Shown one piece after another: positions 9,346 to 17,724 of a stretch of DNA of 64,000 nucleotides. Location: assembly GCF_010560025.1 (NCBI RefSeq), contig NZ_SAIY01000003.1, forward strand, positions 372,001 through 436,000. Direction: 5' to 3'. Both the position numbers and the translations under genes were made by a program. The notes under the pieces are model-generated. The model saw only the letters and a program-made list of their open reading frames with translations. It searched no databases and had not been told where the DNA came from. This DNA comes from Verrucosispora sioxanthis (lineage in GTDB: Bacteria; Actinomycetota; Actinomycetes; Mycobacteriales; Micromonosporaceae). The stretch's first letter is position 1, and each line of letters starts with the position of its first letter.

Positions 9346-10625
9346 TCAGGCGCTCGGCACGCCGTTGGCCGGTGGCGGTACCGGCGGTGTGGCGTACTCG
9401 TTGACCGGCCCGTCGGCCTCGTCGGTCTCGTAGGTGGGGCCGAAGTAGCGCTGTTCTCCCCCCTCGACCCGGCTCAGCCGGCCACCGCCGTAGCCGGAGT
9501 GGTCGGTGGCGGAGAACCGCAACGGCGCCACACCCGGCCCCTGGTAACCACCCTTGCGGACGGCTTCGACGAGCGACTCCCGGGTGAGGTCCTTGCCGGC
9601 GGCCTGGAGCACCTGCACGAACAGGTAGCCCACCGCCATGCCGTAGACGGTGTTGCCGTCGAACTCCGCACCGCCGTTGTGCTCCGCGTTCACCTTGGTG
9701 AACAGCTGGATCCACGGGTCGTCGCTGTCGCCCTGCATCGGCAGGTAGTTCAGGCCGATCAGCCCCTCCAGCAGTCCGGCGGCGTCGCCGAGCTGCCGGG
9801 ACAGCGTCGGCAGGTCGGCGCCCACGTTCGACACCACCCACTGCGGCTTGAAGTCCAGTCGGGCGGCGGTGCCGACCGACAGAGCGGTGAAGCCGGGCAC
9901 GGTGGCGAGGATGACCACCTCGCAGCCGGCCGCCTTGAACGCGCCGATCTGCGGCGCGACGTTGGTGTTGCTGGTGACGTACGTCTGACGGGCCGCCACG
10001 CCGTCGGCACCGAGCACCTTCTCCACGCCGGCCAACGCGTCGCGGCCGAAGTCGTCGTCCTGCCCGAGGAAGCACACCTTACGGCCGGGCAGGGCGCTCT
10101 TCACGTGGTTCGCCAGGATCTTGCCCTCGACCGTGTAGTCCGGGTTGAAGCCGAAGGTGTTCGGGTAGCGGTCGGGCTGGTCCCAGTTGCGGCTGCCGGA
10201 GGCGACGAAGAGGTCGGGCACCCGGTTGGTGTGCAGGAAGTCCAGCACGCCGGTGTGGGTCGGTGTGCCGAGGCCGTTCAGGATGGCGAAGACCTTGTCC
10301 TGCAACACGAGCTGCCGGACGACCTGCTGGGTGGTGGCTGGGTTGTAGCCGTCATCCACGATCTTGTAGGTGAGCTTGCGGCCGTGCACACCGCCGTTGG
10401 CGTTGACGTAGTCGAAGTACGCCTTCGTCGCCGGGGCGATCTTCGAGTAGCCGGCGGACGCCGGACCGGTGAGCGGCATGTGGGTGCCGACGACGATCTC
10501 CGTGTCGGTGACCCCGGGCACCGCCGCCCCCGCACCGGGATCGTCGTCGGCGCCGCAGGCGGCGGAGGTGAGCAACAGGGTGAGGGTGGTGGCGATCACG
10601 AGACCGCGTCGTGCCGTGCTTCGCA
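9346..10625 (-). CDS. branched-chain-amino-acid-type ABC substrate-binding lipoprotein
   Basis: About 426 residues. The signal ends with lipobox TSAAC, giving a lipid-anchored protein. The body is a Peripla_BP_6 (LivJ/HAAT) fold: VTDTEIVVGTHMPLTGPAS, then YFDYVNANGGVHGRKL and QVVRQLVLQDKVFAI. ATG at 10625 is preferred over ATG 10643 because AAAGG lies between them. It is the fifth gene of a livG-F-H-M-binding protein operon. This family binds amino acids but also aromatic acids, amides, urea and steroid-type acids. With two acyl-CoA dehydrogenases upstream, a carboxylic acid ligand is as likely as an amino acid. Confidence 0.92.
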
Positions 10626-10691
10626 TGGGACACCGACCTTTCATCGGTCCGGTTGTGCGATATGGGTGGTTGCGGTGAGCGGGTGGAACGG

Positions 10692-11798
10692 TTACGACCG
10701 CCCGACTGGCCAGCGGGCGCGCAGCGCCCGGGTCAGCCGGGACAACAACCCCTGCACGCCGCCGGGCGCGGCGATCATGACCACGATCAACGTGGCGCCG
10801 AAGATCGCCAGCGGCAGGTTGCCCTCCAGCCGCTGTGCCGCCGCCGGTGAGAGGGTGAACAGGTTGGTCAGGGAGTGGGTCAGGTCGGGCAGGGCGACCA
10901 GCAGGACGGCGCCCCAGGCCGCCCCGGCGAGTCGACCGAGACCGCCGATGACCACCGCCATCAGCAGGAACAGCGACAGCGTCAGGCCGAACGCGCCGGG
11001 TGACACGCTCTGCGCGAGCACCGCCAGCAGGGCGCCGCCGAGGCCGGCACTGGCCGCGCTCACCACGAACGCGACGACCTGGGTACGCGCCACGTGGATA
11101 CCGGCCAGGCGGGCCGCTACCTCGTCGTCGCGTACCGCCCGGAAGGCCCGGCCGTAGCGGCTGCGGACCAGGTTCGCCAACAGCACCAGGCAGCTCAGGG
11201 TCGCCGCGGCGGCCACCCAGAGCTGCCACCGCTCATGCGGGAAGTAGCTGCCCAGCCCGGCCGGGGCGGGGGCCACCGGCACCGCCAGACCCTGCTCGCC
11301 GTTGAAGACCCCGTCGAAGGTGACGGTCAACGCCGGCACCACCACGGCCACCGCGAGGGTGAGCCCGGCCAGGTACGGCCCGCGCAGTCGGGCGGCGGCG
11401 ACCCCGACGACCGCGCCGACGACGACGGTGGCCAGCACCGCCACCACCAGCGACACGATCAGCCACCCGCCGGCGGTGAGGCCCCGCTCGGCGAAGGCGT
11501 TCTGCACCAGGGCGAGGGTGTACGCGCCGGTGGCCATCAGCGCGCCGTGTCCCAGCGAGAGCTGCCCGCATAGCCCGGTCAGCACGGTCAGCCCGGCGGT
11601 GGCGCAGAGGTACGCCGCCACGGTGGCCAGCTGGAAGTTGCGGAACGAGTCGAGCTGGTAGCTGACCAGCAGCACCAGCAGCGCGACGCCGGCCGCGACG
11701 GCGAGATGGCGTACCACGGTCGGCAGCGACCGACCGGGCCGGGCGGAATCGGCGGCGGCGTGCCGGGCCTGCGGCGCCGCCGCGCGGGTGGCGCTCAC
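10692..11798 (-). CDS. branched-chain-amino-acid-type ABC permease, LivM-like
   Basis: 368 residues with about ten membrane segments. The conserved LivM region LTGLCGQLSLGHGALMATGAYT is at about residues 73-95, and the ATPase-contact loop is RSRYGRAFRAVRDDEVAARLAGI. The GTG start overlaps the LivH stop by 4 bp (GTGA), which implies translational coupling. A 66-bp gap separates its stop from the binding-protein start. Confidence 0.93.
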   Translation of the reverse strand: MSATRAAAPQARHAAADSARPGRSLPTVVRHLAVAAGVALLVLLVSYQLDSFRNFQLATVAAYLCATAGLTVLTGLCGQLSLGHGALMATGAYTLALVQNAFAERGLTAGGWLIVSLVVAVLATVVVGAVVGVAAARLRGPYLAGLTLAVAVVVPALTVTFDGVFNGEQGLAVPVAPAPAGLGSYFPHERWQLWVAAAATLSCLVLLANLVRSRYGRAFRAVRDDEVAARLAGIHVARTQVVAFVVSAASAGLGGALLAVLAQSVSPGAFGLTLSLFLLMAVVIGGLGRLAGAAWGAVLLVALPDLTHSLTNLFTLSPAAAQRLEGNLPLAIFGATLIVVMIAAPGGVQGLLSRLTRALRARWPVGRS

Positions 11799-12673
11799 AC
11801 CCGCCTCGCGGTGACCGGGGCGAACAACCCGCCGGGACGCAGCAGCAGCACCGTCAGCAGCAACGCGAGCACCGCGAGCGGGATGAGATCCCCGCCGGCG
11901 TAACCGCTGACGTAGGACAGCAGCAGGCCGACCCCCAGACCGCCGACGACCGCGCCGGGCGGACTGTCCAGCCCGCCGAGCACCGCGGCGGTGAACGCGG
12001 AGACGAAGACCAGGTCCATCGCGTGCGGATGCAGCCCCAACTCGGTGGGGATGACGAGCATCGCGGCCAGGGCACCGACACCCGAGGCGAGCGCCCAGCC
12101 CAGGGTGAGCATGCCGCCCACGTTCACGCCGAGCAGTCGGGACACCTCGGGGGCGAACGCGGCGGCGCGCATCCGCAACCCGATCGCGGTCCGGGTGAAG
12201 ACCCAGACGAGGGCCGCGCCGACCACCCCGACGGTGGCGAAGACGAACAGGTCGTACGGGGACAGCACGGCGGTGCCACCGACCGTCAACGCGGTCCGGC
12301 TGAACGGTGTTTGAGCGGGCAGGTACTCGTTGCCGTACACCATGCCGAGGACCGCCTGGATCAGCAGGACCAGCCCGAGCGCGACGATCACCGGATTGAG
12401 TGGTGACCGGTGGTCCACCAGCCGCATCACGGCGATGTCCACGACCGCGCCGAGCAGCAGGCCGGCGAGCAGCGCGGCGCCGAAGCCGAGCCAGTACGAG
12501 CCGGTCGCGGCGGTGACGCTGTACGCGACGTACGCGGCGGCCACCGCCATCGCGCCCTGGGCGAAGTTGACGATCCGACCGGCCCGCCAGATGAGCACCA
12601 GGGCGAGTGCGAACGCGGCGTAGACCGCGCCCCTCGACAGGCCGTCGAGGGTGAGGAACAGGAAGCGGTCCAC
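11795..12673 (-). CDS. branched-chain-amino-acid-type ABC permease, LivH-like
   Basis: About 292 residues with eight or so membrane segments and the LivH landmarks GLSRGAVYAAFALALVLIWRAGRIVNFAQGAM and TAIGLRMRAAAFAPEVSRLLGVN. GTG at 12673 was chosen because AAGGAGGA lies directly upstream and the alignment to the family begins at VDRFLFLTLDGLSRGAVY. A much longer upstream extension is open only because of high GC and would run through the LivF gene. Pairs with the LivM-like subunit. Confidence 0.9.
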   Translation of the reverse strand: MDRFLFLTLDGLSRGAVYAAFALALVLIWRAGRIVNFAQGAMAVAAAYVAYSVTAATGSYWLGFGAALLAGLLLGAVVDIAVMRLVDHRSPLNPVIVALGLVLLIQAVLGMVYGNEYLPAQTPFSRTALTVGGTAVLSPYDLFVFATVGVVGAALVWVFTRTAIGLRMRAAAFAPEVSRLLGVNVGGMLTLGWALASGVGALAAMLVIPTELGLHPHAMDLVFVSAFTAAVLGGLDSPPGAVVGGLGVGLLLSYVSGYAGGDLIPLAVLALLLTVLLLRPGGLFAPVTARRV

Positions 12674-12690
12674 GGTCCTCCTTGCGCTCT

Positions 12691-13410
12691 TCAGAATCCG
12701 AGGTAGGCGTGGCGCAGGTCGGCGTCGTCGCGCAGCCGGGCGGCCGGTGCGGCCAGGGCGACCCGTCCGAGCGACATCACGATGCCCTGGTCGGCGACGG
12801 CCAGGGCGCTGCGCACGTTCTGCTCGACCAGCAGCACGGTCAGCCCGGTGTCGTCGCGCAGCCGGCGCAGCAACGCCATGGTCTGGGCCACCACGCGGGG
12901 AGCCAGGCCGAGCGACGGTTCGTCCAGCAGCAGCAGGCGGGGCCGGCCGACCAGGGCCCGGCCGAGGGCCAGCATCTGCCGTTCGCCACCGGAGAGCTGG
13001 TGGCCGAGGTGTCGCCGCCGTCGGGCCAGGGGCTCGAACAGCTGGTAGACCTCGTCGAGGGCGTGCCCGGCGGCGGTGCGGTCCCGCCGCCACAACGCGC
13101 CGAGGCGCAGGTTCTCCTCCACCGTGAGTTCGCCGATCACGCCGCGCCCCTCCGGCACGTGCGCCATGCCCCGCCGGACGAGTTGCTCGACCGGGGTGCC
13201 GCGCAGGTCACGGCCGTCGAGGAGGATCCGACCGGCGGTCGGGCGCAGCATGCCCGACAGGGTGCGCAGCAGCGTGGTCTTGCCGGCACCGTTGGCGCCG
13301 ATGACCGCGGCGATGGTGCCGGTGGGCACCCGCAGGTCGACGTCGTGCAGCACCGGCACCGGCCCGTAGCCGGCGGCCAGGGCCTCGACGGTGAGCAGGT
13401 CCCCGCCCAC
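12691..13410 (-). CDS. ABC ATP-binding protein, LivF-like
   Basis: 239 residues. Walker A is GANGAGKTT, the signature is LSGGERQMLALGRAL, Walker B is LLLLDEPSLGLAP, and the H-loop position holds VEQN, the LivF-typical form. The LivF-specific HVPEGRGVIGELTVEENL follows the Q-loop. The GTG start shares one base with the LivG stop (TAGTG). One of two ATPases of the importer. Confidence 0.94.
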   Translation of the reverse strand: MGGDLLTVEALAAGYGPVPVLHDVDLRVPTGTIAAVIGANGAGKTTLLRTLSGMLRPTAGRILLDGRDLRGTPVEQLVRRGMAHVPEGRGVIGELTVEENLRLGALWRRDRTAAGHALDEVYQLFEPLARRRRHLGHQLSGGERQMLALGRALVGRPRLLLLDEPSLGLAPRVVAQTMALLRRLRDDTGLTVLLVEQNVRSALAVADQGIVMSLGRVALAAPAARLRDDADLRHAYLGF

Positions 13411-14192
13411 TACGCGGCCTCGTCGACGGCCGCACCGAGGTAGGCGTCCACCACGGCCGGATCCTCGCGGACCGCCTCGGGCGACCCGGTGGCGACGACC
13501 CGTCCGAAGTCGAGCACCACGATCCGGTCACAGACCGCCATGACCAGGTCCATGTGGTGCTCGACGAGCAGCACCGCGCAGGGGTCGGTGGCCCGGTGCG
13601 GCAGTTGCCGGATCAGCTCCGCGAGGGTGTCCACGTCCTCGGCGCCGAGGCCGCCGGCCGGCTCGTCGAGCAGCAGCAGCCGGGGGCGGGCGGCCAACGC
13701 ACGGGCGAGCGCGACCCGCTGGCGTACCGCGAACGGAAGGGTGTCCGGCGCGGCGTCGGCGTACTCCGTGATGCCCAGGTCGGCCAGGACGGCGTGGGCG
13801 TGCTCGCGCAACCGGCGTTCGTCGCGGTCGCTGCGGGGCAGCCCGAGCAGCGCCGGCAGCAGCCCGGTGCGGGCGGTGTGGCTGGCCCCGGCCATCACGT
13901 TCTCCAGGACGGTGAGCCCGGCGAACAGTCCGGTGCCCTGCAGTGTCCGGGCGATGCCCAGCCGGGTCAGCCGGTGTGGTCGCGGTCGCAGCGGTCGGCC
14001 GTCGAGGGTCAGCGTGCCGGTGTGCGCGGTGACGAAGCCGCACACGACGTTGAACAGGGTGGTCTTGCCGGCCCCGTTGGGGCCGATCACCCCGACCACC
14101 TCGCCCGGTCCGACCGTCAGCGAGACGTCGTCGAGGGCGGTCAGGCCGCCGAAGCGGACGCCGACCTGGTGCAGTGCGAGACCGTCCGCCAT
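13410..14192 (-). CDS. ABC ATP-binding protein, LivG-like
   Basis: About 260 residues. Walker A is GPNGAGKTT, Walker B is LLLLDEPAGGLGAED, and the H-loop is VEHHMDLVMAVCDRI. The signature is weak (PFAVRQRVALARAL instead of LSxGxQQ), which is unusual for LivG. ATG at 14192 begins MADGLALHQVGVRFGG. It is the first gene of the transporter operon, and a palindromic operator lies 33-47 bp upstream. Confidence 0.92.
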   Translation of the reverse strand: MADGLALHQVGVRFGGLTALDDVSLTVGPGEVVGVIGPNGAGKTTLFNVVCGFVTAHTGTLTLDGRPLRPRPHRLTRLGIARTLQGTGLFAGLTVLENVMAGASHTARTGLLPALLGLPRSDRDERRLREHAHAVLADLGITEYADAAPDTLPFAVRQRVALARALAARPRLLLLDEPAGGLGAEDVDTLAELIRQLPHRATDPCAVLLVEHHMDLVMAVCDRIVVLDFGRVVATGSPEAVREDPAVVDAYLGAAVDEAA

Positions 14193-14224
14193 CAACCCGC
14201 CCCTCGCCGCACGACCAAACTTAT

Positions 14225-14239
14225 TACACTCGGAGTGTA
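14225..14239. promoter_or_regulatory. TetR-like operator upstream of the Liv-type operon
   Basis: TACACT-CGG-AGTGTA is a perfect 6+6 inverted repeat with 3-nt spacing, in an AT-rich patch between livG and the dehydrogenase pair. Its size and symmetry suit a TetR dimer. The nearest candidate is the TetR gene at 8608-9171. Confidence 0.6.
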
Positions 14240-14280
14240 CGTTTCTCGCGTGTTTCGTCAACACCCTCGATGCCTGGTTG

Positions 14281-15428
14281 TTACCTACCGGTACAGCGAT
14301 TCGTGACGCCGTCGGCGGTGCCCGGTCCGGGCAGGTCGACCAGCCGGGCCAGGGCCTCCCGGTGCCGGTCGGCCGTGCCGAAGGCGATCGCGGTGCTCTT
14401 GGCCCGCTTGAGGTAGAGATGGGCCGGGTGTTCCCAGGTGAAGCCCAACCCACCGTGCAACTGGACGCAGGTCTCCGCCGCCCGGACCGCCACCGGACCG
14501 CAGTACGCCTGTGCCAGCGCGGCGGCCAGCGCCGCCTCCGAACCGACCGCCCGCCCGTCGGCTGGCGCGGCGCCGAGGAGGTCGGCCGCGTACCGGGCCA
14601 CCGCCCGGGCCTCGGTCAGCTCCACCCAGAGATCGGCCAACCGGTGCTTGACCGCCTGGAACGAGCCGACCGGCCGGCCGAACTGGTGGCGCTGCCGCAC
14701 GTAGTCCACCGTCGTGTCCAGACACCACTGCGCCACCCCGACCTGCTCGGAGGCGAGCAGCGCCGCACCCGCCGTCAACGCCGCCGTGATCGCCGTCGCG
14801 GCCACCGCGCCCCGGGCGACCGGGTGGGCGGGTGCGGCGGTGAACTCGAGGTCGACGAGCGGTCGGGTGGCGTCCAGCGACACCACGGGAGTCCGGCGTA
14901 CCGCCGGGTCGGCGCCGTCGACGGCGTACAACCCGTCGGCGGCCGGAACCAGCAGCAGGCCGTGCGGGACGGTGTCAGCCACCCGAGCACCCGGCCGGAC
15001 AGCGTCGGACCGGGCCCCAGCGTGACCGGCCCCGGATCCGCGTCGGGCGCGGTGGCCAGGCCGACGGCCAACGCCACGTCGCGTTCGGCGGCGGCGACCT
15101 GGCGCAGCAGGGTGGACTCACCGCAGGCGAGCAGCGCGCGGGTGGCCACCACGGTGCCCAGGAAGGGCACCGGCGCGACCGCCCGGCCCAGTTCCTCCAG
15201 CACCACCGCGACCTCGCGGAAACCGGCCCCGGCGCCACCGTGCTCGACGGGCACCGCCAGGCCGGTCACCCCGGTCTGGTCGACCAGCCGGCGCCACAGC
15301 GCCCCGTCGTACGGCTCGTCCGCGTCGACGGCTGCGAGGATCCGCTGCCACGGCGCGTGCGCGGCCAGCAGCGCGCGGACGCTGTCGCGCAGCGCCTCCT
15401 CGTCGGCGTCGTAGAGCAGGTCGGTCAT
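14281..15428 (-). CDS. acyl-CoA dehydrogenase, second subunit (single frameshift)
   Basis: Reads as about 382 residues once one base is restored. The N-terminal part (MTDLLYDADEEALRDSVRALL to SGRVLGW) and the C-terminal part (VADTVPHGLLLVPA to the end) are in different frames. They join cleanly if the CCC run at 14982-14984 has four C, giving GRVLGVADTV. The C-terminal helical domain contains RQRHQFGRPVGSFQAVKHRLADL and LHGGLGFTWEHPAHLYLKRAK, typical of FadE proteins. The ATG overlaps the stop of the first dehydrogenase (ATGA). Such overlapping pairs in actinobacteria often form mixed tetramers that oxidise bulky acyl-CoAs. Substrate unknown. Confidence 0.85.
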
Positions 15429-16582
15429 CGGTCCACCCGAGGCTCGGCGGGCAGCCCGAGCACCCGCTCGGCGATGATGGTGCGCAGGATCTCCGACGTG
15501 CCACCCTCGATGGAGTTGCCCCGGGCGCGCAGGTAGCGGTAGGTGGCGGTGCGGCCGAGCAGGTCCGGGGCCGACGGACGACGCATCGTCCAGTCGTCGT
15601 GCCGTAGCCCCTCGGCGCCGCGCAACTCCACCTCCAGACCGCTGATCCGCTGGCTCAGCTCGGCGAAGGAGAGCTTCACCGCCGAGCCTTCGGGGCCGGG
15701 CTGGCCGGCGGCGATCAACTGCCGCAGCCGCAGCGCGGCCAGCCGGGCGGCCTCGGCGCGTACCCACGCGCGCAGCACCTGCGTGTGCAGGCCGCCGGTG
15801 CGCAGGTCCGGTCGTTCCCGCCACAACCGGGCCAGCACCCCGACCATCCCGCCCTCCCGGGGCAGTGGCCGCCCGCCGATGGCGACGCGTTCGTTCATCA
15901 GGGTGGTGCGGGCGATCCGCCAACCGTGCCCGACCTCCCCGATCCGGTGGGCGTCGGGTACCCGGACCCCGGTCAGGAAGACCTCGTTGAACTCCGCCTC
16001 GCCGGTGGCCTGCCGCAGTGGCCGCACCCGCACCCCCGGCGCCGTCATGTCGCAGACGAAGTAGGTCAGCCCGTGATGCTTCGGTGCCGCCGGGTCGGTG
16101 CGGGCCAGCAGGATCGCCCAGCGCGCCTCGTGGGCCAGGGACGTCCACACCTTCTGGCCGTCGACCACCCAGTCGTCACCGTCGCGCACCGCCCGGGTAC
16201 GCAGGCTTGCCAGGTCGCTACCGGCGTCGGGCTCGCTGAACAGCTGGCACCACACCTCCTCGCCGGTCCACAGCGGTCGCAGCCAGCGCTGGCACTGCGC
16301 CTCGGTGGCGTGCCGCAGCAGGGTGGGCGCGGCCATGCCGAGCCCGATGCTGTTGCGCCGGGGATGGTTGTCCGGCGCGCCGGCCTCGGCGAAGGCGTCG
16401 TCCACCACGGTCTGCAGGTGCGGCGGCGCGCCCAGGCCACCGCGACCGGGCGGGTGGTGCACCCAGGCCAGGCCGGCGTCGAAGCGGGCGCGCAGGAAAC
16501 CGGTGCGATCACCGCTCGGGTCGTGCGTCCGCAGGAACGCGGCGACCAGCCGGCGCAGCCCGTCGGCCGTGTGGTCGGACAC
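15425..16582 (-). CDS. acyl-CoA dehydrogenase, first subunit
   Basis: 385 residues covering all three ACAD domains: the helical N-terminus, the beta domain with WCQLFSEPDAGSDLASLRTRA, and a C-terminal helical domain ending RARGNSIEGGTSEILRTIIAERVLGLP. It introduces an alpha,beta double bond into an acyl-CoA using FAD. Its partner gene overlaps by 4 bp. An imperfect palindrome upstream (16600-16616) may control the pair. The neighbouring Liv-type importer suggests uptake and beta-oxidation of one acid; this is inferred. Confidence 0.93.
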   Translation of the reverse strand: MSDHTADGLRRLVAAFLRTHDPSGDRTGFLRARFDAGLAWVHHPPGRGGLGAPPHLQTVVDDAFAEAGAPDNHPRRNSIGLGMAAPTLLRHATEAQCQRWLRPLWTGEEVWCQLFSEPDAGSDLASLRTRAVRDGDDWVVDGQKVWTSLAHEARWAILLARTDPAAPKHHGLTYFVCDMTAPGVRVRPLRQATGEAEFNEVFLTGVRVPDAHRIGEVGHGWRIARTTLMNERVAIGGRPLPREGGMVGVLARLWRERPDLRTGGLHTQVLRAWVRAEAARLAALRLRQLIAAGQPGPEGSAVKLSFAELSQRISGLEVELRGAEGLRHDDWTMRRPSAPDLLGRTATYRYLRARGNSIEGGTSEILRTIIAERVLGLPAEPRVDR

Positions 16583-16599
16583 TCACCACCTCCACATTC

Positions 16600-16616
16600 T
16601 TGCACTGCCAATGCAA
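16600..16616. promoter_or_regulatory. imperfect palindrome upstream of the dehydrogenase pair
   Basis: TTGCACTGCCAATGCAA has TTGCA/TGCAA arms, with further matches towards the centre, followed by TATA. It lies 18 bp before the dehydrogenase start. The 117-bp gap between 16583 and 16699 otherwise shows nothing recognisable. A similar sequence occurs at 8471-8487. Confidence 0.45.
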
Positions 16617-16699
16617 TATACGACCGCCGGTCCACGGGACGGAAGACCGGCGGCCGGATGGAGCCCGAGGCGGACGCGACGCGACCGCCCCGGTCAACC

Positions 16700-17587
16700 T
16701 CAGTGCGGGCAGGTGTTGCGGTACTCCTCGATCGCCAGGCCACTCGGACCCGGGCAGAGGAACTGCTCGTACCGGGTGTCGTCGTCGACGAACCGCTTCA
16801 GCCAGGCCACCATCTGCTTGGCGGTGGGGGTGTTGACCGTGTTGGGGAAGAAGTGGCCCTCACCGTTGAGTTCGAGGTACGCCTTCTCCGCCGAGGCCGG
16901 GATGCTGTTGTAGAACGGCTCGGAGTGCGACGAGACCGAGGCCACGGTGTCGTTCTCGCCGCCGACGATGAGCGTCGGCACCCGCAGGTTCGACCAGTTC
17001 TTGTCCAGGTTCCACGGCGCCAGTGGCACTGCGGCCTGCAACGACGGCCGGCTCGCCGCGGCCTCCAGGCTGCCGCCGCCGCCCATCGAGTGTCCGGCCA
17101 CGGCGAGCCGGCTGGCGTCGATCCGGCCGCGCACCGAACTGCGCTCGGTCAGGTAGTCCAGCGCGGCCAGCAACTGCCGGCCCCGGCTGCTCGGCTGGTC
17201 GAACCGGGTGATGGTGTCGATGCCGATGACCACGAAGCCGTGCGAGGCGATCCGTGGGCCCAGCCAGTCCAGGCTCGACCAGGAGGCGGTGTAGCCGGGC
17301 GAGATGGCCACCGCGCCGAAGGTGCCGGCCGTGGTGGTGGTCGGGTAGTAGATGACGCCGCCGCCGAAGCCGCTGACCAGCGAGGAGACGCTCGTCGACG
17401 AGGTGGCGAAGGGGCCGCGGCTGGCCTCCAGGATGGCGTTGGTCGGCGCCGGGCCCCGCTCGTACGGGTTGGCGGCCTGGGCCGGGGACGAGGTGGCGAC
17501 GACGCCACCGGTGGCCAGGACGGCGGCCATCGCCAGCCGGGCCAGGAGGGAGACGGAACGGGGACGGGTGGTGGTGGTAGATCGCAC
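16700..17587 (-). CDS. secreted cutinase / polyester hydrolase (Thermobifida cutinase type)
   Basis: 295 residues with a Sec signal ending at AQA (residue 38). The mature start [22 protein letters not shown] is the hallmark of actinomycete cutinases that hydrolyse cutin and synthetic polyesters. The catalytic triad can be placed: Ser167 in GHSMGGGG, Asp213 in VGGENDT and His245 in NGEGHFF. Tyr99 (SPGYT) and Met168 form the oxyanion hole, Trp192 lines the cleft, and Cys278/Cys293 fit the C-terminal disulfide. The length is standard. GTG at 17587 has AAGGGAG eight bases before it. It is monocistronic, next to plant-polymer enzymes, which fits attack on plant cuticle. PET activity cannot be read from sequence. 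Confidence 0.93.
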   Translation of the reverse strand: MRSTTTTRPRSVSLLARLAMAAVLATGGVVATSSPAQAANPYERGPAPTNAILEASRGPFATSSTSVSSLVSGFGGGVIYYPTTTTAGTFGAVAISPGYTASWSSLDWLGPRIASHGFVVIGIDTITRFDQPSSRGRQLLAALDYLTERSSVRGRIDASRLAVAGHSMGGGGSLEAAASRPSLQAAVPLAPWNLDKNWSNLRVPTLIVGGENDTVASVSSHSEPFYNSIPASAEKAYLELNGEGHFFPNTVNTPTAKQMVAWLKRFVDDDTRYEQFLCPGPSGLAIEEYRNTCPH

Positions 17588-17682
17588 GTCGGATACTCCC
17601 TTGGGTTGGAGTGGTATCGACTGCGATCAGTGTTTGGGGCGCTCCGCCAGCACCGCATCGGCAAAATCACCAGTCCCGGCGC

Positions 17683-17712
17683 CGTCGGTGGAGCGCGATG
17701 CGTCCACCGACG
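17683..17712. terminator. hairpin after the GH-A glycosidase gene
   Basis: A 10-bp stem CGTCGGTGGA with its complement and a 10-nt loop lies 13 nt beyond the stop at 17725. It also sits before the cutinase promoter region. Confidence 0.6.
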
Positions 17713-17724
17713 ACGCCGGTGGCC

